Positions 17,364 to 25,546 of a stretch of DNA of 64,000 bases are shown piece after piece (within the stretch, counting starts at the first letter, position 1; every line of letters begins with the position of its first letter). The position numbers and the translations under genes were made by a program. The notes below the pieces were generated by a model that made no database searches, was not told where the DNA came from, and was given only the letters and a program-made list of their open reading frames with translations. The stretch spans positions 124,001 to 188,000 of the forward strand of contig NZ_QNVT01000002.1 in NCBI RefSeq assembly GCF_003385515.1, given 5' to 3'. This DNA comes from Chryseobacterium pennae (lineage in GTDB: Bacteria > Bacteroidota > Bacteroidia > Flavobacteriales > Weeksellaceae).

Positions 17364-17458
17364 CGAAAAATTATTTACAAGGTTTGTAATCAACATAATA
17401 GTAAAAACACGATTTATTAAAGAATTTAATCGACTAATATTATTTCAAAATTCTTTAT

Positions 17459-19054
17459 TTAATCAATATTCTTTACGAGTAGCCAACCAGTAAATACTTT
17501 ACCGTTTGGAAGCGTGATGACATACCAATAGCTAGCGGTAGGAACAGGTCTTCCCGCAATAGTTCCGTCCCAATTAACCTTGGTATTGGTATTTTGTTCA
17601 AAGATCAGGGTTTGGTAGCGGTCAAATACTTTAGCATTGGTCATCTTGCCTCCAAAAATCTGAAGATTTTTTACAATCCATCGATCATTTCTACCGTCTC
17701 CATTAGGGGTAATCGTATTGTTTATATCTAAAACCACTTCCTGATGCTTTACAATACATTCTTCATTTTCATATTTCACATAAAAAGTAATAATCTCTTC
17801 CGGCAGACCATTGAATAGATTGCTCCCCTGCCATATTATGCCGTCTATAGAGTACAGGATTGTCTTTGATCCGGTAGCAAATACCGTACAAATACCTCCA
17901 GTAATACTAATGTTCTGAATAACCGGAACATCGAAATGTTTTACTTCCATGGTTGCCATATAAGAACAGCCGTTATCAGATACTATGGTAAGACTGTATA
18001 TACCGGCTACTTTAATTCCCTTCACTGTTGCAGCATTTGAAATAGTATTTCCGTTAGGGTCTTTCCAGACATAGCTTACAATATTATACCCTTGAATATT
18101 CGCGGTATAAGTAAATGAACCCTCAGGGCAGAAATATTGTTCAGGTATCATGAAAAATGGAGGCTTTTTTAAAGACAGTTTAATTTCAGCTTTTTCGGAA
18201 CAGAATCCGGGAACACTCACCTTTACATAGACTGTACTGGAACCTGTATTCTGATTGAATAGATAGACCGTAGTATTTACAATGGCATTCGTCCCTGCAT
18301 TAAGTTCTGCCATAGAAGAATAATAAGCAAATGTTACATTGGCACCGGGATACATCTGCGGCATAAACTGGGTTAAATCAACATTTTCAATGCCGTCATC
18401 TCCTGCATCGCAGACATTGTCCAGCGGGAACGGACCCGCATTTTGGAGTGTCAGTTTGGTCCCGAATACAAAATTAATAATAGTCATATCATCGCAACCC
18501 AGTATATTCTGGATTTTTACCCACATCTGTGTTGGAAAAGGCTGAGCAGAATAATTGGAAGGGTTTGCAATGGCGTTTACTCCATTTTGTGCATCCTGCT
18601 GGGTCAGATAAAAGCTAAAGGCATTCATTGCATTAGGAATATTGACCATTGAGCTGGTATAATTCAATAAATTAACTTCATAGCTGCCATCTAAATTTTC
18701 ATCACAAACACTAATAGTAGTAGTAATGGCTTTAGGAGGAAAATAGGTATTGAGCTGGATGGAAGCTATGGAATAACAGCCAGTAGTATTGGATTGGAAT
18801 CTCACCCATACCGTTACTGTAGATACATTTGTTGTCATAGTGTTTCCAATCTGATTGGCCGGATTTCCCAAAGCGGCATCAGCGGCACTAAGATAATAGG
18901 TTATCGTCATTGCTGAAAGTGGCTCAGTGTTTTGAGCAGGAATGAATAACTGGGCAACCGCATCACTCAGCTGGAAGGTTTCATTTAAATTAAAGTTTTT
19001 ATCACAGGTATTCAATACAGCATTATTCAACACAATTGGAGACAAAAATGTCAT
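17459..19054 (-). pseudogene. T9SS type B sorting-domain surface protein, N-terminus missing
   Basis: A 531-residue frame with repeated Ig/PKD-like modules, each opening with a CDxNxDG-type pattern (VCDENLDGSYEVNL, VCDAGDDGIENVDL). It ends in a gliding-motility/T9SS type B sorting domain (ITPNGDGRNDRWIVKNL...). Such proteins are secreted through the outer membrane by the type IX system, with the C-terminal domain as address. This copy has no signal peptide: its frame simply begins at MTFLSPIV and meets a stop at 19067-19069. The first residues already look like mid-protein (NTCDKNFNLNETFQLSDAV). The gene has lost its 5' part and faces another truncated gene head to head. Confidence 0.75.
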
Positions 19055-19467
19055 TTGTATATTGTATCAGATCATTGATTTATTACATACTGCAGAAATT
19101 AAACATGGAATACGCAGAAATAAATCACTTAGGTTTAGAAAAAACAGATACTAAGATTGCTTTTCAGTTTAAAAAGTTAGTTGAAGTTCATATGAACAAA
19201 AAACAGCGTGTTAGCGAATATGCAGACATGTTAAATATAAGCCGCATATCTCTTAACGAAGCTGTTAAGAAACAATTCAACATTACAGCTGTACATCTCC
19301 TTAAACAAAGACTGCTGTCTGAGATAAAAGATTATTTAATATACTCTAACTTAACAATAGCTGAAATTGCTTATAAATTAAACTTCTCCGATCCCAGTCA
19401 TTTAATGAGATTCTTTAAAGCTGCAACAGGGCAGACCGCTGGAAATTTCAGGTCTCAATATATTTAA
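19048..19467 (+). pseudogene. AraC family regulator, N-terminal sensor part missing
   Basis: The frame encodes only a short linker (SFVYCIRSLIYYILQKLN) and a full AraC DNA-binding domain. The latter shows RVSEYADMLNISRISLNEAVKKQF as the first HTH and LTIAEIAYKLNFSDPSHLMRFFKAATGQTAGNF as the second. Complete relatives are about 280-300 residues with an N-terminal cupin or sensor part; here coding-like sequence starts at the junction near 19050. It may still make a ~140-residue DNA-binding protein, but with no sensor. Its missing front and the missing front of the neighbouring T9SS gene meet at the same point, which suggests one deletion. Confidence 0.65.
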
Positions 19468-19484
19468 TGTATTAATATAAAATA

Positions 19485-19610
19485 AGTTATCTCGTTGAAG
19501 AAAGTGAATTTGTCACCCACAAAGTTTTTGTAACCGCCTTTAAAAATGAACATGGTGTAACCCCCTCCTATTTTATTGAGAAACTGAAAGCTTCTTTATT
19601 GATTATATAA
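19485..19610 (+). pseudogene. C-terminal remnant of another AraC-type regulator
   Basis: Reading from 19485 gives a 41-codon piece containing FVTHKVFVTAFKNEHGVTPS and YFIEKLKASLLII, the end of a second AraC helix-turn-helix (F-x-x-AFK-x-x-x-G-V-T-P). No start and no first HTH are present. It is preceded by non-coding sequence. Confidence 0.45.
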
Positions 19611-19843
19611 ATGATTACTAAAGTTTAGCTTGCTAGAAGAAGTTCTATATGATTGAGTTTGACCTTGAAGATATTAGTAATAACAGATATTTAATTAATT
19701 GTAAAGCCTCAATACTATTAAAATAAAAATATACTCTAAGGATCAAGCTCAATTAAGATTTCTATTATAGAATTTGTATGGCATTTTTGGTAAGAACTTC
19801 CATAGAATAAATTTTAGATTGATTAAACTATATCGTCTGTATC

Positions 19844-21211
19844 TTAGCAGACAACTTCCATATCTTTTATCAGAACTTTAACAGGTATTTTCAAATCTGT
19901 CTGGATTTTAACTCGTAATGCTTCCAATGCGGAAGGTTCACCGTGAACCAACATGATCTGTCGGGGTGGATTCTTATATTTTTTTATCCATTCTATCAGT
20001 TCAGATTGGTCGGCATGGGCAGATAAACCTGTTAATTCAACAATATTTGCTTTCACAGGATAATATATTCCGTGAATCTTTAATTCGTGAGATTCATTTA
20101 GCAAGGCTCTTCCGCGAGTACCTTCCGCCTGAAATCCAACAATCAATACTGTATTCCGACTATTTCCTACATCATGTTTTAAATATTCAAGCACACGTCC
20201 TCCTGTCAGCATACCACTTCCTGCAATAATTATTTTGCTTTGTTTATCATGAATGATCTCCGCTGTATTTGCATATTCTCTGTTAATATTGATATGCTCA
20301 ATAATTTCCAACCATTTTTCTTCATCTACAGTAGTATACTCAGCATATTTAACCATAATATCAGTGGCTGAAGCTGCCATAGGGCTATCCATTATTATTG
20401 GAAGGTTACGGGGTATTCTGTTTTGTTCCTTGAGCTGAGAAAGAATATAAATAATTTCTTGTGCTCTACCCACAGCAAAACTCGGAATAATTACATTTCC
20501 GTGGTTTTTAACAGTAAGATTGATCCAATGCTCCAAACTATCATATAAATTGGTATTGTCATGAAGCCTGTCTCCGTATGTTGATTCCATCACTAAAAAA
20601 TCAGCTTTAGTAAAAAAATCAGGCGGAGCAAGAATAGCACTGTGGCTACGCCCTATATCTCCTGAAAAAATAATGGCTTTATCAAAGCATACAATTTCTA
20701 CTGAACAAGCTCCAATGATATGACCACAGGGCTTGAATCTGCATTGTATGTGATTACTTAACTGTATGCTGGTATTTTCCTTCACAGTAAAAAATTGTTT
20801 AAAAGATTTTTCAGCATCATTTATCGTGTATAAAGGCTTTGCAGGATTATGCTTGGTATAGTGATGATAGTTTGCTTTTTCTGCATCCTCTTCCTGTAAT
20901 TTTGCACTGTCAAGCAAGATTAATTTAGTCAGTTCCCTCGTAGGTGCAGTCATATAAATTTTACCTTTAAATCCATTTTTTACAAGAAGGGGAATATATC
21001 CGCAATGATCCAGATGAGCATGGGTAAGAATAACAAGATCGATTTCTGCTAAATCAATATTTAGTGCCTCCCAGTTTTGTTCACGAAGTGATTTTATCCC
21101 TTGAAATAATCCGCAATCGATTAATATGGTCAGCTCCGAGGTTTTTAGTAAATGCTTAGATCCGGTAACGGTCCCCGCTCCTCCAAGGGATTTTATAATC
21201 ATAGTATTCAT
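19844..21211 (-). CDS. MBL-fold beta-CASP RNA-processing exonuclease-like protein
   Basis: 455 residues. The metallo-beta-lactamase core shows GGAGTVTGSKHLL near the start, HAHLDHCGYIP (zinc motif HxHxDH, ~67), the further His in CGHIIGACS and GDIGRS (Asp ligand). The beta-CASP insert (SPMAASATDIM, GSGMLTGGRVLEYL) precedes motif C LSAHADQSELIEW. It is of the family annotated as RNA-specific exonucleases of beta-lactamase fold, related to CPSF73-like proteins. It lies 110 bp behind hsp20 on the same strand and may share its promoter. An alternative ATG is at 21202. Confidence 0.9.
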   Translation of the reverse strand: MNTMIIKSLGGAGTVTGSKHLLKTSELTILIDCGLFQGIKSLREQNWEALNIDLAEIDLVILTHAHLDHCGYIPLLVKNGFKGKIYMTAPTRELTKLILLDSAKLQEEDAEKANYHHYTKHNPAKPLYTINDAEKSFKQFFTVKENTSIQLSNHIQCRFKPCGHIIGACSVEIVCFDKAIIFSGDIGRSHSAILAPPDFFTKADFLVMESTYGDRLHDNTNLYDSLEHWINLTVKNHGNVIIPSFAVGRAQEIIYILSQLKEQNRIPRNLPIIMDSPMAASATDIMVKYAEYTTVDEEKWLEIIEHININREYANTAEIIHDKQSKIIIAGSGMLTGGRVLEYLKHDVGNSRNTVLIVGFQAEGTRGRALLNESHELKIHGIYYPVKANIVELTGLSAHADQSELIEWIKKYKNPPRQIMLVHGEPSALEALRVKIQTDLKIPVKVLIKDMEVVC

Positions 21212-21321
21212 CTCTTTATTTTTTATTAAACCTGTTGCTCATCTGAAAATAATTTTGATCAAACCATAAAGGAGTAAATTTTCAAATGAATAACAGGCTT
21301 TATGAATTAATAGTGAAAAAA

Positions 21322-21741
21322 TCAACGTATTTTAATCTCTTTTACTTCTCTTTTATCCAGATTAGTTTTACTGATTGTAATATTTAACAGCCCGTTTTTA
21401 TAATTGGCTTTTATATGTCCTAACGTGATATTTTCCGGGAGACGGAAACTGCGGGAAAATGAGGAAGCAGAAAACTCTTTTCTTACAAAATTTTCCTTTT
21501 CTTCTTTTTTCTCTAACCTCTTTTCAGCGCTGATAATTAGCGATCCGCCTTCCACTGCTACCTTAAAATCTTTTTTCTTAAAGCCGGGAGCGGATACTCT
21601 GACTTTATAGACACCATTTCTGTCAATGATATTAATGGTCGGTTCCATTTTCATTGATTCATCTAAAAATCCGTCTTTATTCCAGAACTCTTCTATTACA
21701 CGAGCCATTGGAGATTGAGTGGTTTTTTCTAAAGTTTTCAT
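21322..21741 (-). CDS. Hsp20/alpha-crystallin family small heat shock protein
   Basis: 139 residues with an alpha-crystallin domain from about residue 35 (INIIDRNGVYKVRVSAPGFKKKDFKVAVEGGSLIISAE). It has the C-terminal ITISK anchor and the conserved FSRSFRLPENI block. It is an ATP-independent holdase that binds unfolding proteins in the cytoplasm. The promoter carries the tandem FNR-like boxes described at 21768-21832, so it belongs to the island regulon rather than, or in addition to, a heat-shock circuit. Confidence 0.93.
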   Translation of the reverse strand: MKTLEKTTQSPMARVIEEFWNKDGFLDESMKMEPTINIIDRNGVYKVRVSAPGFKKKDFKVAVEGGSLIISAEKRLEKKEEKENFVRKEFSASSFSRSFRLPENITLGHIKANYKNGLLNITISKTNLDKREVKEIKIR

Positions 21742-21767
21742 AATAAAATTATTTTAGTTTAATACTC

Positions 21768-21832
21768 CAAAGGTATTATGGGAACAGCATTCTGACCATG
21801 ATTTCAGTTAGGGTTCTACATGATCCTGGTCA
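21768..21832 (-). promoter_or_regulatory. hsp20 promoter with tandem FNR/FixK-like boxes
   Basis: On the minus strand: box 1 TGACCAGGATCA (21821-21832), then 10 bp, then box 2 TAACTGAAATCA (21799-21810, left half TAA instead of TGA). Then 27 bp lead to TTTG of the -7 box TACCTTTG (21768-21775). Box 1 lies inside the end of the upstream gene. The spacing equals that of five other promoters in this window. Confidence 0.75.
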
Positions 21833-22188
21833 CTATTTGCCCAATTATCTAAGGTTTCAATAATCAAGGAAGCAGCCAGTCTTGGATCTGAACATTTAAT
21901 AATTTTGTATTGTATTCCGGAATTTTTAATAATCGATAAATTAATAAAAAACTCTTCCTTCGATTTTAAAATGAGGTATGGAATTCCCAATGAAATAAGT
22001 TTCAGGATAAAACTATGTGAAAGTTGATTTTCCTGATTGATGATAATGACAGCATCTTTTGCCTCTGCAAAATGAACTGTATTTTCATCCAAAGGATCTG
22101 TTATGATGGTAATCTTGTGTGTCTTACGATTAGCCAACGCAAGAAGTTCTTTTTCTTCCTGATTTATATTATAAACTATCACTTTCAT
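21808..22188 (-). CDS. orphan N-terminal domain of a D-lactate-dehydrogenase-like protein
   Basis: 126 residues from the ATG at 22188. It begins MKVIVYNINQEEKELLALAN and goes on to FAEAKDAVIIINQENQ and FILKLISLGIPYLILKS, the pattern of the N-terminal substrate-lid domain of fermentative D-LDH (2-hydroxyacid dehydrogenases). The NAD-binding GxGxxG domain and catalytic Arg/Glu/His are absent, and the C-terminal 45 residues are not LDH-like. It cannot be an enzyme by itself; a sensor, partner or remnant role is possible. It has its own intact regulon promoter, arguing that it is expressed. Confidence 0.6.
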   Translation of the reverse strand: MKVIVYNINQEEKELLALANRKTHKITIITDPLDENTVHFAEAKDAVIIINQENQLSHSFILKLISLGIPYLILKSKEEFFINLSIIKNSGIQYKIIKCSDPRLAASLIIETLDNWANSDQDHVEP

Positions 22189-22205
22189 AATGTCTTTTGA
22201 ATAAT

Positions 22206-22270
22206 CAAATGTATTGAACCCATTAGAACTATTCAATGTATAAAATCATTATAAAAAGTGACAGATATTA
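22206..22270 (-). promoter_or_regulatory. Promoter of the LDH-like gene with tandem FNR-like boxes
   Basis: Minus strand: box 1 TAATATCTGTCA (22259-22270, overlapping the stop of the regulator gene), 10 bp, box 2 TGATTTTATACA (22237-22248). Then 27 bp lead to TTTG of TACATTTG (22206-22213). Each box has one half-site mismatch, but the spacing is exact. Confidence 0.65.
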
Positions 22271-23320
22271 GTTTTTCAATTTTTGAAGACGTGAAACGTC
22301 GAGTATCGTAATCTTGCCTGCATTTCTGTCTATTAAATTTTCTTCTTTAAAATCACTGAGAATTCTGCTTACTGTTTCAATAGCCATTCCCGCCATAGAA
22401 GCAAGGTTTTCTCTTGAAATTTCAAAATTTTCAGTTTGAGGATGTTTTGTGTGAAGTTTAAGCAAGACTTCTGCCATTCTTTTTCTTACTGAAAAATAGG
22501 CAAGCTGCAATAGCTGCTCCTCATGACTGATAACATTTCCGGCAAGAATCTTAATAAATTTTTCTGCTACATCAGGATATTTGTAAAACAATTGATCGAT
22601 AACCTCTCTGGGAACTGAACATAGAGTGGCTTCTTCCAGAACTTCTGCAGTTTCTTTGTATTCTTTTCCAGCAAATAATGAGGTAATGCCAAAATAATCT
22701 TCAGCGCCATATACACCAGTCATAAATTCCTTCCCATCTTCTGTCATTTTTGTTGTTTTTACAGAACCCGATATCATTAAATATACTGTACTTGCCGCAT
22801 CTCCTTCATAATATATCACCTGCTTTTTTTTAAAAGACTTAATTTTCCTCTCGCTAAAAGCTTTTTGCAATTCTTCAAGTCCATGTGATGCCTGAAATAA
22901 ATTGGTGATTTGAGTAAGATTGGAACTGTAAATATTTCTCTGTCGTTCCCTTTTTTTCAGACGGCTTTCTATGGCATTCAGAAGTTCTATATCATCATAA
23001 GGTTTTGTAAGGTAATCATCTGCTCCCATTTCTATACCTTTCCTTATTTCAATCCTGTCTGCTTTTGCCGTTATAAAAATAAAAGGAATAAGTGCAGTAT
23101 CTTCTCTTTTATTCAGAAGGTGCAGTACACCATAGCCATCAAGCTCCGGCATCATGATATCACACAGTATGACATCCGGAATATGTTTTATGGCCAGATC
23201 TATGCCCTGTTTACCATTAGAAGCTTGATATACTTGATAATTGGCAAGTTCAAGGATCTCAGAAGTACTTTCACGAATGTCCTCATTGTCCTCTATAATC
23301 AGTATCTGTATTTTTTCCAT
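22268..23320 (-). CDS. response regulator: receiver domain fused to CRP/FNR-type DNA-binding module
   Basis: 350 residues. The receiver domain (1-~120) has the acidic pair IIEDNEDI, the phospho-acceptor Asp in VILCDIMMPELDGYG and TKPYDD with the conserved Lys. After a linker comes a cyclic-nucleotide-binding fold (LFQASHGLEELQKAF to ~270) and a C-terminal crp-type HTH (ISRENLASMAGMAIETVSRILSDF). The recognition helix reads IETVSR, matching the FNR E-xx-SR pattern that reads TGAT/ATCA, rather than the CRP RETVGR. No FNR iron-sulfur Cys cluster is present. It follows the kinase gene by 24 bp and is the obvious regulator of the six tandem-box promoters around it. Confidence 0.92.
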   Translation of the reverse strand: MEKIQILIIEDNEDIRESTSEILELANYQVYQASNGKQGIDLAIKHIPDVILCDIMMPELDGYGVLHLLNKREDTALIPFIFITAKADRIEIRKGIEMGADDYLTKPYDDIELLNAIESRLKKRERQRNIYSSNLTQITNLFQASHGLEELQKAFSERKIKSFKKKQVIYYEGDAASTVYLMISGSVKTTKMTEDGKEFMTGVYGAEDYFGITSLFAGKEYKETAEVLEEATLCSVPREVIDQLFYKYPDVAEKFIKILAGNVISHEEQLLQLAYFSVRKRMAEVLLKLHTKHPQTENFEISRENLASMAGMAIETVSRILSDFKEENLIDRNAGKITILDVSRLQKLKN

Positions 23321-23344
23321 CTCAACTCAATTGGAATATTATTA

Positions 23345-24532
23345 TCAATTTTTAGGAAATGATAAAGTAAACTCAGTTCCTTTACCGAATGTGCTTTCGA
23401 AATGTATCTTTCCATCCATAAGTCTGACATAGCGGTCTACAATATTAAGTCCTAAGCCGGTTCCGGGAATATTTCCTGTATTATGAGCACGGAAAAATGG
23501 TTGGAAAAGACCAGAATGATCATCTTCAGGTATTCCTATTCCATTGTCTTTTACTGAAAATACATACCTATCTTCATTTATTTCTGTGGAAAACTCAATC
23601 AGGGTGTGTTCTCCGGAATATTTTATAGCATTACTCATCAGGTTCATAAGACAATTCTTCAATAAATTTTGATCTAAATTGATTTCACTTTCTGATCCTG
23701 TGTGCTGGTAAATTATAATTTGATCTTCTTTGGTGATAAGCTGCATTTCTTCCGTTAGTTCTTCTGAAAACCTAATGACATCAAATAGGCAGTGATTGGG
23801 ATGCACAATCCCTGCTTCCAGCTTTTCCAATGAAAGAAAATCATTGAGAATGCCGTTCAAACCCCCAATAGCGGTCTTTATTTTATGAAGGTGCTTTACA
23901 ATCTGGAGGCTGTCCGAAACCTGAAGGTATTTCTCTATCAAAATAACAGACAGCTGCATAGAGCTTAAAGGCGTACGAAATTCATGAGATGCCATTGATA
24001 CGAAACGGCTTTTCATACGGTTCAGTTCTTTTTCTTTTTCCAGAGATACATTGGCTTCTTCTTTTGCTATCTCCAATTCATGAAGCATTTTTTTTAGTGA
24101 TTTTGTACGGTTTCCAACTAATTCTTCCAGCTCACTGGCATATCTTTTAAGAGATTCTTCCGCTTCTTTTTCTTTGGAAAGATCATGGATAAAACCTGTA
24201 TAAATCATCCTATCCTGATACTGTACTTCACTCACTGCAAGCCTGAATGGAAATTGAGTACCATCTTTTCTTAAACCTTTTACTTCTCTTCCTTTTCCGA
24301 TGATTTTTTTTTCGCCGGTAGTCTGATAATTGAGTAGATAACCATCATGCCGGCTCCTGTCTGGTTCCGGCATTAATAATGAGATATTTTTCCCGATTAA
24401 TTCTTGTTCTTTGTAACCAAATATTTTTAGTGCAGAGGGATTCAGGCTTTCTATCCTCCCCCTGTCATCAATGGTTATAATACCGTCAATAGCCGTTTCA
24501 ATAATGGCTTGCAACAGTTTGGCACTTTCCAT
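23345..24532 (-). CDS. FixL-like PAS sensor histidine kinase
   Basis: 395 residues from the ATG at 24532. The PAS domain (residues ~5-125) carries LLMPEPDRSRHDGYL and, 20 residues after its His, GKGREVKGLRKDGTQFP. These correspond to the proximal haem His and the distal Arg220 of Bradyrhizobium FixL, while the FixL Arg206 position is Asn. A coiled coil (KRYASELEELVGNRTKSLKKM) follows, then HisKA with SHEFRTPLSS and an ATPase domain with NLMSNAIKYS, DNGIGIP and GTGLGLNI. There is no membrane segment, so it is a cytoplasmic kinase. It likely senses O2 (or NO/CO) through haem and phosphorylates the adjacent receiver-FNR protein. Confidence 0.88.
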   Translation of the reverse strand: MESAKLLQAIIETAIDGIITIDDRGRIESLNPSALKIFGYKEQELIGKNISLLMPEPDRSRHDGYLLNYQTTGEKKIIGKGREVKGLRKDGTQFPFRLAVSEVQYQDRMIYTGFIHDLSKEKEAEESLKRYASELEELVGNRTKSLKKMLHELEIAKEEANVSLEKEKELNRMKSRFVSMASHEFRTPLSSMQLSVILIEKYLQVSDSLQIVKHLHKIKTAIGGLNGILNDFLSLEKLEAGIVHPNHCLFDVIRFSEELTEEMQLITKEDQIIIYQHTGSESEINLDQNLLKNCLMNLMSNAIKYSGEHTLIEFSTEINEDRYVFSVKDNGIGIPEDDHSGLFQPFFRAHNTGNIPGTGLGLNIVDRYVRLMDGKIHFESTFGKGTEFTLSFPKN

Positions 24533-24663
24533 AGTTATTGTATTATGCAGCCATATAAAGTTATACATTTTGGCATAATAAACATATATGATCTATGAAA
24601 ATGTTTTCGTATTAGATATTATTTCTATTATAAACAATTATATGTAATAATTAATTCAAATAT

Positions 24664-25539
24664 TCAAAAATGAACATGACCATTTTCAGGAATCGTTAAT
24701 AGTGGAATTTCTAATTCTACAGCCTGTCTTGCGGCATGACTTCCCAAAAATAGTCTTTTGAAAAAACTTTTGTCATGATGGCCCATCACTAACATATCGA
24801 TGTCTTTGGATTTTAATATTTCCAAGCCATAATCTATATTTTCACTATATATACAGTTATAGCAAATTTTACCATTAAGGTTCTTTAGAAACGCCTCTTT
24901 CTTATGTTCATAAGTGGCATCCTGGATCACATCATTATCACTCTGAATAATATGGGTAATTAAAAGCTCGGCATCAAAGTATTTGGCAAATTCAATTAAT
25001 AATTGAGCAGTTTGTATGTCTTTTTTATTCAGATCTGTGGCAAAAGCGATCTTCTTGAGCCCATTATATTTATGGTTTAAAGGAACTAAAAGAAGCGGAT
25101 ACTTTGCGTTTTCAATCATCTGTATGCTGTTGCTTCCGAAAATAAAACGCGTAAGCATCCCTGCTCCCTGCATACCCATTACGATAAGAAGCGGCTTTTT
25201 ATCGGCTGCCATATTGTTGATCACATGAACGGCATCACCGCCATCACATGCATAATGTATTGCAGGATGAAATGGAAAAGCCTCATTACCCCATAAAACG
25301 TTCCCCCTCTTTTCCAGCATTTTAACCAACTTTTTAAGTTCTTTTGTATTTTCTTCATGTAAATCTGGGTATTCATATGGTGACCAAACAGTCTGCCCAA
25401 GCATCGGACTTTCAACCGGTAATCCAAAAGCGTGACACAAATCGATATTGGATTTCAAGGCATTAGCCAAATGCAGTGCATAAAAAGAAGCATTTCGCGC
25501 TGGTTTTGAGTAGTCTGTAGCGACTAAAATCGTTCTCAT
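24664..25539 (-). CDS. universal stress protein, tandem UspA domains
   Basis: 291 residues made of two Usp folds. The first starts MRTILVATDYSKPARNA and the second LKKIAFATDLNKKDI. ATP-loop motifs of the G-2X-G-9X-G-S type are visible in GMQGAGMLTRFIFGSNS and GHHDKSFFKRLFLGSHA. Tandem Usps are common in oxygen-limitation regulons. Its start is 7 bp behind the L,D-transpeptidase stop, so both are read from the promoter at 26936-27000. Confidence 0.92.
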   Translation of the reverse strand: MRTILVATDYSKPARNASFYALHLANALKSNIDLCHAFGLPVESPMLGQTVWSPYEYPDLHEENTKELKKLVKMLEKRGNVLWGNEAFPFHPAIHYACDGGDAVHVINNMAADKKPLLIVMGMQGAGMLTRFIFGSNSIQMIENAKYPLLLVPLNHKYNGLKKIAFATDLNKKDIQTAQLLIEFAKYFDAELLITHIIQSDNDVIQDATYEHKKEAFLKNLNGKICYNCIYSENIDYGLEILKSKDIDMLVMGHHDKSFFKRLFLGSHAARQAVELEIPLLTIPENGHVHF

Positions 25540-25546
25540 AATCTGA

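Noticed and set aside
22910..23432. Plus-strand frame of 150 codons opposite the response regulator
   Set aside because: Antisense to the receiver domain; Phe/Ile/Ser-rich and not protein-like.
24533..24660. Tandem FNR-like boxes before the kinase-regulator operon (autoregulation)
   Set aside because: A TCAT occurs near the right distance from a TAACTTTA element, but the spacing is off by 2 bp and no TGA half-site exists.
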